A stretch of 64,000 bases of DNA from an uncultured Lysobacteraceae bacterium (lineage in GTDB: Bacteria > Pseudomonadota > Gammaproteobacteria > Xanthomonadales > Xanthomonadaceae). The position numbers were made by a program, and so were the translations under genes. The notes beneath the pieces are model-generated. The model was not told where the DNA came from, ran no database searches, and saw nothing but the letters and a program-made list of their open reading frames with translations. Below, piece after piece: positions 26,101 to 38,100 of the stretch (the stretch's first letter is position 1; each line of letters starts with the position of its first letter). Location of the stretch: NCBI GenBank assembly GCA_946480825.1, contig CAMLLG010000003.1, positions 45,169-109,168 of the forward strand. Direction: 5' to 3'.

Positions 26101-29100
26101 ACATGACGCGACTGCTTTGGACGAGCACATCGAGGCTGGTGCGCTGCTGGGTGTCGTCGTAGGTGCCCGGCTCCATCCACTGGATGCCGTTGAGGCCGTT
26201 GTTGCGGTCCAGCGTGACCTGCAGGGTCATGCGGCCATCGGCGTCGTACGTGAAGGTCTCGGCGCCGGACAACCAGCCGGCGACCGACATCCGCATGCCC
26301 TGCGGGAAGCCTTCGCCGTCCAGCGGCGCGTCGACGGTCGTGCCGTTCTGATAGAAGCTGCGGGTCTCGGTGAGGCGATCGGCGGCGTCGTACACGTACT
26401 GCTTGGACAAACCGCCGAACGCGAAGTTGACCGGGTTGAGATACTCGGCGTGGAACTCGTACTGCTTGCGGCCGCGCAGGTCGTAGGTGGTGCGGTACAC
26501 GATCTGGTTGGTGCCGTATACGACCGCGCGACCGATCACTTGGCCGACGGCGTCGTACATCAACTCATAGGACTGCGCGCCGGAGGCGAGGCCGATGTAG
26601 GTGCCCACCGCACCGGCGGCGCCGATCAGCTGGCCGCCGACCAGCTTCAGACGATTCTCGGCGTCGTAGACGAACCATTCGTCCTTCACCTGCACCGGCA
26701 CGCTGGCGGCCAGCGTCTTCATCACCGGCTCGGTTTCGGCGATGGTCGTCGTCGTCGGTTCGGACACGGTCGCCGTGTCTTCGATCGCAGTGCTTTCGAC
26801 CGCGGCGGTGCGGGTTTTGGCGCTGCCCATGTCGAACCGGTAGGTCGCCCCGGCCGGTTCCGCAGCCGCGGCGGCCGCCGCGGGCAGGGTGCTGCCGCGG
26901 GTCGCGACATCGTCGTCCGACGTCGCCATCCGGGGAATGATGCCGCCGCCACCGCTGCCTTCCTTGTACAGCACGAAGTCGTCGTAGACGCTCAGGCCGG
27001 AGGGATCGGTGGCGCGCACCCGGATGGTGAAGTTCTGGTTGGTCGTGCCGAACGGATAGCCCTGGAACGTACGGGTGGCGCCGTTGAAGCTCAACCAGCC
27101 GGGCAGCGCGGAGCCGCTGCTCAGCGTCGCGGTGTAGGTCAGCGGGTTGTTGTCCGGATCGGTGAAGCTGTTGGCCGGGAACTGGTAGTAGAACTCGTAG
27201 TCGCTCGTCGCGTACTGGTCGTCCAGCGGAATGCTGACGACCGGCGCGCGGTTGGCGGAGGCGGCATTGATGGTCAGCACGAAGGTGGTGCTGGCCACGC
27301 CGCCGCGACCGTCGTTGGCGCCGTAGGTCACGGTCCAGTTGCCGGTGGCGGTCGGCGTGCCGCTGATGGTGCGGGTGGACGCATTGAAGCTCAGGCCCGG
27401 CGGCAGATTGCTGGCGGTGTAGGTCAGCGCATCGTAGTCGGCATCGCTGAAGACGGGCAGCGTCAGCGACAGCGCCACGTTGATCGTGCCGGCCTGCGCG
27501 CCCACCGAGGGCGCGGTCGGTGCGTTGTTGGCCTGCACGGTCAGCGTGAACGTGGTGTTGGTGACGCCGCCGTAACCGTCGTTGGCGGTGTAGGTCACCG
27601 TCCAGCTGCCCGCGGTCGGCGGCGTGCCGCTGATGACGCGGGTGGACGCGTTGAAGCTCAGCCCCGACGGCAGACCGCTCACGCTGTAGCTCAACGCGTG
27701 ACCGTTGGCGTCGGTGAAGGCCGGCAGCGTGTAGCTGAACGCGCTGTTCTGGCGCGCGGTCACCGTGCCGATGCTCGGCGCGACCGGGGCCACGTTCACG
27801 GTCACCGCGAATCCGCCGGTGGCGCTGGCGCTGCTCGGATCGCGCGCGGTGATGCGCATGTTGTAGTTGTAGAAATACTGGTAGCTGCCGCCGAACCCGC
27901 CCGGTGAATACAGCGCCTGCAGGGTACCGCTTACGGTGCCGTTCGAGGCGATGCTCAGGCCCACCGCCGATGCCGACACCCACGACGGCTCGACCCAGCG
28001 GTAATCCGGCTCGCCCGGTGCGATGTAGTACAGCTCGTAATAGCCGGGACGTTCGACTTCCAGGGTGTAGGTCAGCGCATCGCCGTTGGCATCGGTGAAC
28101 GCGCCGCCGGGCATTGCCCACGACACGCCCGTCCCGGAGGAACCGCTGCGCGCAGGCAGGGTGCCGTTGTAGACCGGCCCGACGTTCGCGGTGGAAATGG
28201 TGAAGGTGCCGGAGGCGGTGCTGGTGCCGTCGGAAGCCGTCACCCGGATCGTCCAGCTGCCGGCCCCGCTGGGCGTGCCGCTGAAGGTGCGGGTGGCGGC
28301 GTTGAAGCTCAGCCAGGACGGGAGCGCGGCACCGCTGCTCTGCGTCGCGCTGTAGGTCAGTGGATCGCCGTTCGGATCGGTGAACGCACCGGCGGGCACG
28401 GTGTAACTGAAGCCCACGCCCGGCGAGGCCGACTGGTTGCTCAAGCCACCGGCGTACACCGGCGGCGTGCTCGGCGTGGTCACCGTGAAGGTGCGGCTGG
28501 CGGTCGCGCCCGCGGTGTCGGTGGCCGTGAGCGTGATCGACCAGCTGCCGACCACGCCCGGCATGCCGCTGAACGTGCGCGTGCTGGCGTTGAAGCTCAT
28601 CCAGGCCGGCAGGCCGCTGGCCGTGTAGGTCAGCGTGTCGCCGTTCGGATCGGTGAACGCGGGCGCCGTGAAGCTCCACGACACGCCCGCCGTCGCCGTC
28701 TGGTTGCTGATGGCCGGCGCCACCGGCGCCGAGTTGGCGACCGTCAGCGTGAAGCTGGCGTTGACCGTGCCGCCGCGGCCGTCGTTGGCCGTCACCGTCA
28801 CCGCGTAATTGCCCAGCGCCACCGTGGTGGTGCCGCTGATCACGCCCGCGCTGCTGATGCTCAGACCCGTCGGCAGGCCGCTCGCCGTGAACGTCAGCGG
28901 ATTCGAATTCACGTCGCTGAAGTAACCCGCGACGTTGACGTTGAACGCCTGGTTGCGGCCCGCGGTCTGGTTCGGAATCGTGCTCGCGGTCGGCGGCGTG
29001 TTGGTCACGTTGAAGGTGAACGTGCCGGTCCCGGTCAGCGAACCGTCGCTGGCGACGATCCGCGCGCTGTAGCTCGTCTGGGTCAGGTTGCTCGCCGTGC

Positions 29101-32100
29101 CGGTGATCTGGCCGGTCGCGCTGTTGATGCTCAGACCGATCGTGCTGATGTTCACCCATGTGCTGCCGACGTACACCTGCGCGCTGTAGCTCAGCGCATC
29201 GCCGTCCGGTTCGGTGAACGCACCGGCCGGCAGCGGGATGTTCACCGCGCCGCCGTGCACCAGCGTCGGGCTGGTCAGACCGCCGTTGTAGACCGGGGCC
29301 GAGTTGACCCACGGCTGCAGGTTGAAATGGATATCGCCGTCGGACGTGCTGCCGGCGCCGCCGACGTACTGATGATTCGCCGCGCTCACCCGGCCGCGGC
29401 TGTCGGTCGCCTGCACGCGGACGATGATCGTGCCGGTGGACTGGCCGGCGGGCACCGTGCCGCTGAAGGTGCGCGTGGCCGCATTGAACGTCATCCACGC
29501 CGGCAGCGGCTGGTAGTCGACGTAGTAGAACGTCGGCGTTCCGGGCTCGACTTCGGACATCTGCACGACCATCGACGCACCGAGCGTGAAGCTGTCGCCG
29601 TCGTTGTCGACGAACAGACCGTCGGGAATCGTGTAGCTGAAGGTGCGGCCGATGCTGAGCGTGCGATCCGACAGCGCCACCGCGGTGCGCACCGGCGCCG
29701 TATCGGTACCGATGGTCAGGGTGAAGGTGGTGCTGGTCGCCGCGCCCAGGGCGTCGGTGGCGGTATAGGTCACCGTCCAGTCGCCCTTGGTGGTGCCGGT
29801 ACCGCTGATCACGCGCGTCGACGGATTGAAGCTCAGGCCCGGCGGCAGGTTGGTCGCGGTGTAGGTCAGCGCATGGCCGTTGACGTCGGTGAACACCGGC
29901 AGCGTGGTGCTCACCGGCGTGTTGTGCGCGAGGATGATCCGCGCGATCGACGGCGCCGTCGGCGCGACGTTCGCGGTCACCGAGAAGCCGCCGGTGACGC
30001 TGGCGCTGCTCGGATCGCGCGCGGTGATGCGCATGTTGTAGTTGTAGTAGTACTGATAATTGCCGCTGGTGTAGAACTGGGCCGGCGCGTACAGCGCCTG
30101 CAGCGTGCCGCTGATGGTGCCGTTCGCGGCGATGCTCAGGCCCACCGAGGACGCGGAGACCCACGCCGGTTCGACCCAGCGGAAATCCGGCTCGCCCGGT
30201 GCGATGTAGTACTGCTCGTAATAGCCGGGGCGTTCGACTTCCAGGGTGTAGGTCAGCGCATCGCCGTTGGCGTCGGCGAAGGTGCCGCCGGCCAGCGGCC
30301 AGGACACGGCCGTGTTCACTGGCGCGCCGCGGTTGGGCAGCGTGCCGTTGTAGGTCGGCCCGGCGTTCGGCGTGGTGATGGTGAAATTCGCACCGACCTG
30401 ATTGGTGCCGTCGGAGGCCAGGACGCGGACGGTCCAGGTGCCGGCCGTGGTCGGCGTGCCGCTGAAGGTGCGGGTGGTGGCGTTGAAGCTCAACCATGCC
30501 GGCAACGCCGCGCCGCTGCTCAGCGTCGCGCTGTAGGTCAGCGTGTCGCCGTTCGGATCGGTGAAGGTGTTGGCCGGAATGGTGTACGTGAACGCCTGCG
30601 ACGGCTGCGCGGTCTGGTTGACCAGCGAGCCCGCGGTGTACACCGGCGGCGTGCTCGGCGTGGTCACCGTGAAGGTGCGGCTGGCGGTCGCGCCCGCGGT
30701 GTCGGTGGCCGTGAGCGTGATCGACCAGCTGCCGACCACGCCCGGCATGCCGCTGAACGTGCGCGTGCTGGCGTTGAAGCTCATCCAGGCCGGCAGGCCG
30801 CTGGCCGTGTAGGTCAGCGTGTCGCCGTTCGGATCGGTGAACGCGGGCGCCGTGAAGCTCCACGACACGCCCGCCGTCGCCGTCTGGTTGCTGATGGCCG
30901 GCGCCACCGGCGCCGAGTTGGCGACCGTCAGCGTGAAGCTGGCGTTGACCGTGCCGCCGCGGCCGTCGTTGGCCGTCACCGTCACCGCGTAATTGCCCAG
31001 CGCCACCGTGGTGGTGCCGCTGATCACGCCCGCGCTGCTGATGCTCAGACCCGTCGGCAGGCCGCTCGCCGTGAACGTCAGCGGATTCGAATTCACGTCG
31101 CTGAAGTAACCCGCGACGTTGACGTTGAACGCCTGGTTGCGGCCCGCGGTCTGGTTCGGAATCGTGCTCGCGGTCGGCGGCGTGTTGGTCACGTTGAAGG
31201 TGAACGTGCCGGTCCCGGTCAGCGAACCGTCGCTGGCGACGATCCGCGCGCTGTAGCTCGTCTGGGTCAGGTTGCTCGCCGTGCCGGTGATCTGGCCGGT
31301 CGCGCTGTTGATGCTCAGACCGATCGTGCTGATGTTCACCCATGTGCTGCCGACGTACACCTGCGCGCTGTAGCTCAGCGCATCGCCGTCCGGTTCGGTG
31401 AACGCACCGGCCGGCAGCGGGATGTTCACCGCGCCGCCGTGCACCAGCGTCGGGCTGGTCAGACCGCCGTTGTAGACCGGCGGCGAGTTCACCCACGGCT
31501 GCAGGTTGAACACGATGTCGCTGTCGGCGGTGTTGCCGGCGCCGCCGACGAACTGTTCGTTCGCCGCGCTCACCCGGCCGCGGCTGTCGGTCGCCTTCAC
31601 CCGGACGATCATCGAACCGGCCGACTGGCCGGCGGGCACCGTGCCGCTGAAGGTGCGCGTGGCCGGGTTGAACGTCATCCATGCCGGCAGCGGCGCGTAT
31701 TCCACCCAGTTGACGGTGATCTGCGACGGCGGAATGGTGTCTTCCCAGTAGGTTTCGCTGTACTGGGTGATCAGCTGCGCGTTCAGCGCGAAGCTGTCGG
31801 CGTCGGCATCCGAGAACAGACCGTCCGGGATGGTGTAGCTGAAGGTTCGGCCGATGCTGAGCGTGCGGTCGGACAGCGCGACCGCGGTGCGCGCCGGTGC
31901 GGTATCGGTGCCGATCGTGATCGAGAAGGACTTGGTGCCGGTGAGGCCGGCGATGTCGGTGGCGCGCACCTGGAACGACAGCGTGCCGGCCTGCGCGTTG
32001 CTGTTCGGGCGGCCGGAGAAGGTGACCGTGCCGGCCGCGTAATCGACGTTCATCCGCAGCCATTGCGGCAGGGTCGAACCGTTCGGCCAGAGCGCGGTGA

Positions 32101-35100
32101 GATTGAGGCCGTCGTTCTCGGGATCGCTGAAGAAGGTCGACAGCGCGAACGTCTGGCTGTAGTTGTCGTTCACCCGCAGCGGCGGCAAGGTCTGCGTGCC
32201 GGCGGTCGGCGCCGGCGCGCGATTCGCGAACACCCGCACGCTGAGCGTGGTGGAAGTGGACGCACCGTCGACATCGGTCGCGGTCATCACGATGTTGTAG
32301 ACGCGGCCGCTCACTTCGTCGGCCGGCACGTTGCCGGAGAAGACGATCTCCGGCGTCGCCTGATCGTACAGATACTGGAACGACATCCACGCCGGCAGCG
32401 CGCTGCCGTCGGACAGACGCGCGGTCACCTGCAAGCGGTCGCCTTCGGCGTCGGTGAAGACGTTCGCGAGCGGACGCGTCCACTCGAACTGGCGGGTGAT
32501 GATGGCGTCGACCGGCGGCGGCACCGCGACCACCTGCGGCGCCGCGTTGGGCGCGGTGGTGATCTGGAATTGTTTGACGACGTAGGCGCCCTGCTGGTCG
32601 GTCGCGCGCAGGCGCACGGTGAACGTGCCGGACGTCGTCGGCGTTCCGTTGAGGCGGATCGCACCGGGATTGCTGGCATCGACGGTCAGCCACGACGGCA
32701 GCGACGCCTGGTTCTCGATGCTGAGACTCAGCACATCGCCGACATCGACTTCGCGGAAGTAGTCGCCCGCGACCAGATCCTTGTTCCAGGGCTGGTTGGT
32801 CTTGACCCGCAGCGCCACATCGCCCGTCTGCAGCAGGGTCGGCGCGGTGTTGGTGCGCACGCGCACGACGAAGGTCGTGCTGATGGTGTTCGCGGCGTTC
32901 GCGGTCTCGGTCGCGGTGAGGCGCACCACGATGTCCTGGTCGGCCAGGCCGGCCGCCGGGTTCGCGGTGAAGACGATTTCGCCGGTGTCCGGATCGCGGG
33001 TGGCGACCAGCCACGACGGCAGCGCGGTGCCGTCGCTCTTGGCGATGGTCAGGCTCAGCGCGTCCTGTTCGGCGTCGCGGAAGATGTCGGTGAACAGCAG
33101 ACTGAACTGCGAGGTCAGGCCCTTGCGGACGGTGCGGTCCTCGACCGCGCGGATCGCCACCGGCGCCGTGTTGGTCACCACGATGCCGTCGACGTTCGGC
33201 CCGTAGCCCGAGACCGCGCGCACGTGGCGGCGGTTGCCGTTGGCGTCGTATTCGGTGATCAGGTCGAAGATGCGCTTGTTCGCCAGCTGGTCGTGCTGGG
33301 TGACGCGCTCGACCCGGTTGTTGCTGTCGTAGGTCGTGCGGGTGATCGTGTGCACGGACAGGCCGTAGGTGTCGGAGGTGATCACCTCCTCCATCGTGCG
33401 GTTGCCGGTGGCGTCGTATTCGTAACGATAGGTCGTGGTGCCTTCGACCACCTGGCGGATGCGGCCGTTGGCGTAGTACGTGATGGTCCTGCTGCCGTTG
33501 CCGGTGGTGATGCCGTAGCCGCCTGCGGCGGTCTCCGACGTCAGCTGGCCCGATGTCGCGTTGTAGACGTAGTTGCTGTCGCGGCCGCTGAGGTTGTTGT
33601 GGTCGGTCGCGCGCCCGAACACGTCGTAGTCCCAGGTCTGCTCGTCGATGCGGACAGTCTCGTTGTCGCGGTCGAGCTGGGTGCCGATCGTGCCGGAATA
33701 CGCGTTGGTTTCGCGGATCTTGCGCGCGGCGGCGTCGTAGGCGTACTCCATCACCACGCCGGTGGCGGTCTGGCTGCGGATCAGCTGGTTGCGGCTGTCG
33801 TAGTCGTAGCGCGCGGTCTGGGTCAGGGCGTTGGTCACCGCGATGCGGTCGCCGTTCTCGTTGAGCACGTAGCTCTGGAGCACAGCCTTGTTGCGGGTGG
33901 TGCCGGTCGCGGACGGCAGGTAATCGCCGATCGCGACGACGCGGCCGGCGCGGTCGTATTCCTTGAAGGTGAGATAGCCCAGCGCGTTCTGGGTGATGCG
34001 CTGGTTGCCGAAGGCGTCGTAGGCGTAGCGGGTGGCGTTGCCGTAGGCGTCCCTGGAGACGGTCAGGCGACCGGTCTGGTCGTATTCGTTCGCGCGCAGA
34101 TTGCCGTTGGCGTCGCGGGTGGCGACCAGGCGGCCCAGGGCGTCGTAGTAGCGTTCGTTGACCGGGCGCTGCCAGGTCGTACCGCCGTTCTCGGACACCA
34201 CCTTCACCAGCGGACGGATCTCGCGGACCAGCTGGTTGAGGCTGTTGTATTCGTAGTCGGTCTGATAGCCGCGCGCGTCGATGATGCGCACGACATTGCC
34301 CCAGCGGTCGACGGTCTGGGTGATGCTGCTGGTGGTCGCGGCGACCGCGGTGTGCGACGGCAGCGTCACTTCCAGAGTGCGGCCCAGCTTGTCGACGCGC
34401 GAAACGGTGATCGCGTCGATCACGCCATCGGTCGCATTGAGGTACGCCTTCTGCGCGGTGCGCACCAGATGCCCCGCGAGGTTGTAGCCGTAATTGCGGG
34501 TGGCGCCGCTCTCGTTGGAGGAGATCAGGCGGCCGGCGGCGTCGTAGCCGTAGACCAGCGTGCCGCTGAGGCCGTGATGGGTCTTCTGGGTGATTTCGCC
34601 GAAGGCGTTGTAGACCACGGTCTCGCCGCTGTCGACGACCGTGCTCTGATAGGCGCCGTTGAGCATCAGCTCGCGATCGATCCGGTTGCTGAGCTGGCGA
34701 CCGGTCTTGTCGTAGGTGTTGGTCGAAACCACCACCGCCGAGCGGCCGTTGTTGCCCTGCAGGCTGTAGCGCACTTCGGTCACGTTGTCGGCCGCATCGT
34801 AGCGACGCGTCACCGTGGCGCCGGTGGCGTTGCGCTCCCACACCGCACGGCCCTGCCAGTCGTAACGCATCAGCTGGACCTGGTCGCGGGTGTCGTCGGC
34901 GACCGCGGCGTTCGCGCCGTTCTTGCCGTTGGCGTAGCGGCGCACCACCACCGCATTGCCGAAGGCGTCGTAACCCATCGTCGTGAACGGCGAGCGCTGT
35001 TCGTAGATCAGACCGGTGGTCAGGTCGCGGCTGGCGCTGGTGCCCAGCAGGCCGTCGACCGACTGCACCAGCACGCTGCGTGCGGCTTCCTGCACCGACA

Positions 35101-38100
35101 GGGTGCGGCCGATGGCGTCGTAGACGGTGCTGGTGGTACCGGTATCGTCGGTGATCGACGTCACCCGGCCCTCGTTGTCGTAACCGTAGGTCGCGACCAC
35201 GTCGCGACTGCCGGTGCTGCCGTCGACGCGACGGTACTGGCGCACCGAGGTTTCGCTGATCTTGCGGCCCAGCGCGTCGTAGCTCCAGCGGGTGATGCGG
35301 TCGGCGCCGATGGCGGCGTCGCCCGGCGCCGGCAGGCCCGGACGCGACGCCGGATTCGGCGTGCCGGCGAGCGCGCGCGCGTACTCGATGGTCTCGGTCG
35401 CTTCGCCGGTGGCGTTGTACTTGGTTTCGGTGACGTAACCCAGCGCATCCACGGTCAGCGTGTTGCGGCCGAGCGCGTCGTAGTAGCGGGTCGCGGTCGC
35501 CCAGACCGCGCCGCCGGTGCCGGGCACGCCTTCGATCAGGTCGGATTCCAGCGTGAGATCGCCGAAGGCGTTGTAGGCGAAGGTCTTCACGGGCGAACCG
35601 GTGGTTTCGACGCCGTCGGCCCGGTAATACGTGACCGAGGACTGGGTCACCGTCGACTTGCGGCCGAGCGCGGTGTACACGGTGTCGATGACGCGATCGT
35701 TCGCGCCCGCGGTCAACACGCCCGCGGTCTGCAGCTGCGCCACGCTCAGCGACTGGCCCTGCGACCAGCCGGGGATCGCGCCCGCGCTCATCGCGGTGGC
35801 ATGGCGGCGCAGCGTGCCGACTTCGCCGAAGGCGTTGTAGGTGTAGGCGGTGACGTGACCTTCCTGATCGACTTCGTACGCGACCCGGCCGGCCGCATCG
35901 TAGGCCTTGTAGCTGTGGAAACCGCGCACGTCCTTCTGGACGACCGCCTGGCCCAGCGCGTTGTAGGTGATCTCGATCGTGGCCTGCACGCCGGTGGCTT
36001 CCAGCGCGTTGGTGCCGACGTTGTAGGCGCCGGCGTCCGGGAAGATCGTGCTGACCTGATAGCCGCGGTTGTCGTAGACGTAGCGGGTGGTGCGGCGGTC
36101 GGCGGTGACCGGCGCATCGGCGTTGTCGATGCGGGTGAGGACGTTGCCCAGGCCGTCGTAGGTGAAGCGGGTGGCGATCGCGCGGTTGGCGGTGGACACG
36201 TTGCCGGCGGCATCGATGCTGGTCACCGCGACCTGCGGACTGATCTCGGCGGTGCGGCGGCCGGCGGCGTCGTACTGGTAGGTCCAGACCGCGTTGTTGC
36301 GATCGGTGCGGGTCAGCATCCGGTCGGCGGCGTCGTAGGTATAGCTTTCGGTGCGGTTGTTGGCGTCGGTCTTGACCTGCAGGCGGCCGGCGGCGTCGTA
36401 GGCCGAACGCGTGCGGCGCACATCGGCCGCGGGCTGGGCATTGGCCCAGGCCGACAGGCCGGTCTCGGTCGTGGTGGCCGCCGGAGGACGCTGCCCGTAG
36501 GCGATGGTGTCCGTCACCCGGCCGGCGCCGTCGTAGCGCCATTCGGCGAGCGCCCCGGTGGCATCGAGCATGAAGCGCTGGCGGCCGGCGGTGTCGTAGA
36601 CGTAACGCTGGCTGCGGATCTGGGTCGCGCGGATGAGTGGATCGGTGCTCAGCGCGGCGTTCAGCGCGGTGCCGACGCCGCTGTCGGTGTAATTCGTGGC
36701 GAACGCGATGTTGACGCCGTAACGCGACTGCACGACCACGCGGCCGGCGGCGTCGTACTGGGTTTCGGCGACTTCGGCGATGCCCGGAGCGGAACGGGTG
36801 ATCGCATAACGCTGGCGACCGGCGCTGTCGTAGACCAGCGCCTGCGCGCGCGCGGCCGCTTCGTTGGCGGTGGCGAAGGCAGAGAAATCGGCGGCGGTGG
36901 CGGTGCCCGCGCGCAGCGCGTCGCGCAGCGACGTGCCGATCGCGAACGGTGTCGCGTAAGTGCGGGTGACGGTCATGCGACCGGCCGCGTCGTAACCGAC
37001 CTGCTGCAGCGTGCCGGCGAGATCGACCAGATAGATCACCCGGCCGGCCGCGTCGTACACGCGGTATTCGCCCAGATCGCTGGCCGCATCGACGACCAGC
37101 GCCTGCAGCGCGGCGACGGTGGTGGCATCGCCGACGGCACCGAAGTTCACCGTGGTGGCGTAGCGGCGCGAGGCGACCACGCGGCCGGCGGCGTCGTACC
37201 AGTTGCGGGTGACCGCACCCACGGCATCGAGCATGAACACGACCTGCCCGGCCGCGTCGTAGACGTAACGGGTCTGCACGTCCTTGGCCGCATTCGCGCC
37301 GGCCAGCGCGCGCACCGTATCGATGGTGGCGGTGCCCGCGCGCAGCTGTCCGCGCAGGGTTGCGCTGAGCGCCGCGGCCTGGGCGTAGCGGCGCTCCAGC
37401 ACCTTGCGGCCGGCGCTGTCGTAATCGATCTCGATGACGCCGCCGGCGCCGTCGACGGTCATCACCAGGCGGCCGTCGCGGTCGTAGATCCGGTAACCGA
37501 CGTCGTCCTGCGCGTCGTTCGCGAGGGTCTGCGCCGTCACCAGCGCGGCCATGTCCGCTTCGGTCGGCGCGGTGCCGAGACCGGTGATGTTCGCGACCTT
37601 GGCGTAGCTGCGGGTCATCGTCGCGCGACCCGCGGCGTCGTACGCCACTTCGCTGACGCCGCCGGCGTCGTCGACGCTGAAGCGCATGCGGTTCGCGGCG
37701 TCGTAGCTGTAGCGCGTGGTGCGGCCGCTGGCGTCGGTCTTGCGGACGACGTTGTCGTTGGCGTCGTAGGCGTAGGTGGTGACCAGGTTCAGCGTGCCCG
37801 GCGACACCGTCTCGGTGATGCGGCGACCGAACGCGTCGTAGGCGTAGGCCACCGTCATCGCGGCCGCGGTGCCCGCGCCCTGGGTCATCGTCAGCTGGCG
37901 GCCGTCGCGATCCCAGGTGTAGGTGGTGCGCAGCGCCAGCCCGTTCGGGTCCAGCACCGCTTCGATCAGATTGCCCTTGCGGTCGTAGATCAACGACGTG
38001 CGCACGTTGCTCGCGTCGGTGACGGTGAGCTGGCGGCCCTGACCGTCGTAAGTCCAGGTGGTGGCGAGATTCAGGCCGGTCGGATCTTCGCGACGGGTCA

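Larger units (their letters stand above)
27531..31906 (-). repeat. Tandem duplication of a seven-domain unit inside the giant Rhs gene
   Basis: Two adjacent units, 29705-31906 (first in the protein) and 27531-29704, each encode seven He_PIG/cadherin-like domains in the same order. Both begin with DTAP followed by RTAVALSDRTLSIG. The edges have diverged (one extra stretch of six codons in the first copy), while the centre is still identical. Confidence 0.85.

Noticed and set aside
24044..27907. Plus-strand frame of 1287 codons opposite the toxin end
   Set aside because: Antisense of the Rhs gene with Val/Gly/Arg-rich composition; it changes character exactly where the Rhs codon bias changes, as a shadow would.
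28454..31480. Long direct repeats as a transposon or IS pair
   Set aside because: They are in-frame coding repeats of Ig-like domains with no transposase or terminal inverted repeats.
26565..36542. Second minus-strand frame of 3325 codons within the Rhs gene
   Set aside because: The translation is Arg/His/Gln-rich shadow sequence in a different frame from the YD repeats; no start context or domain supports it.
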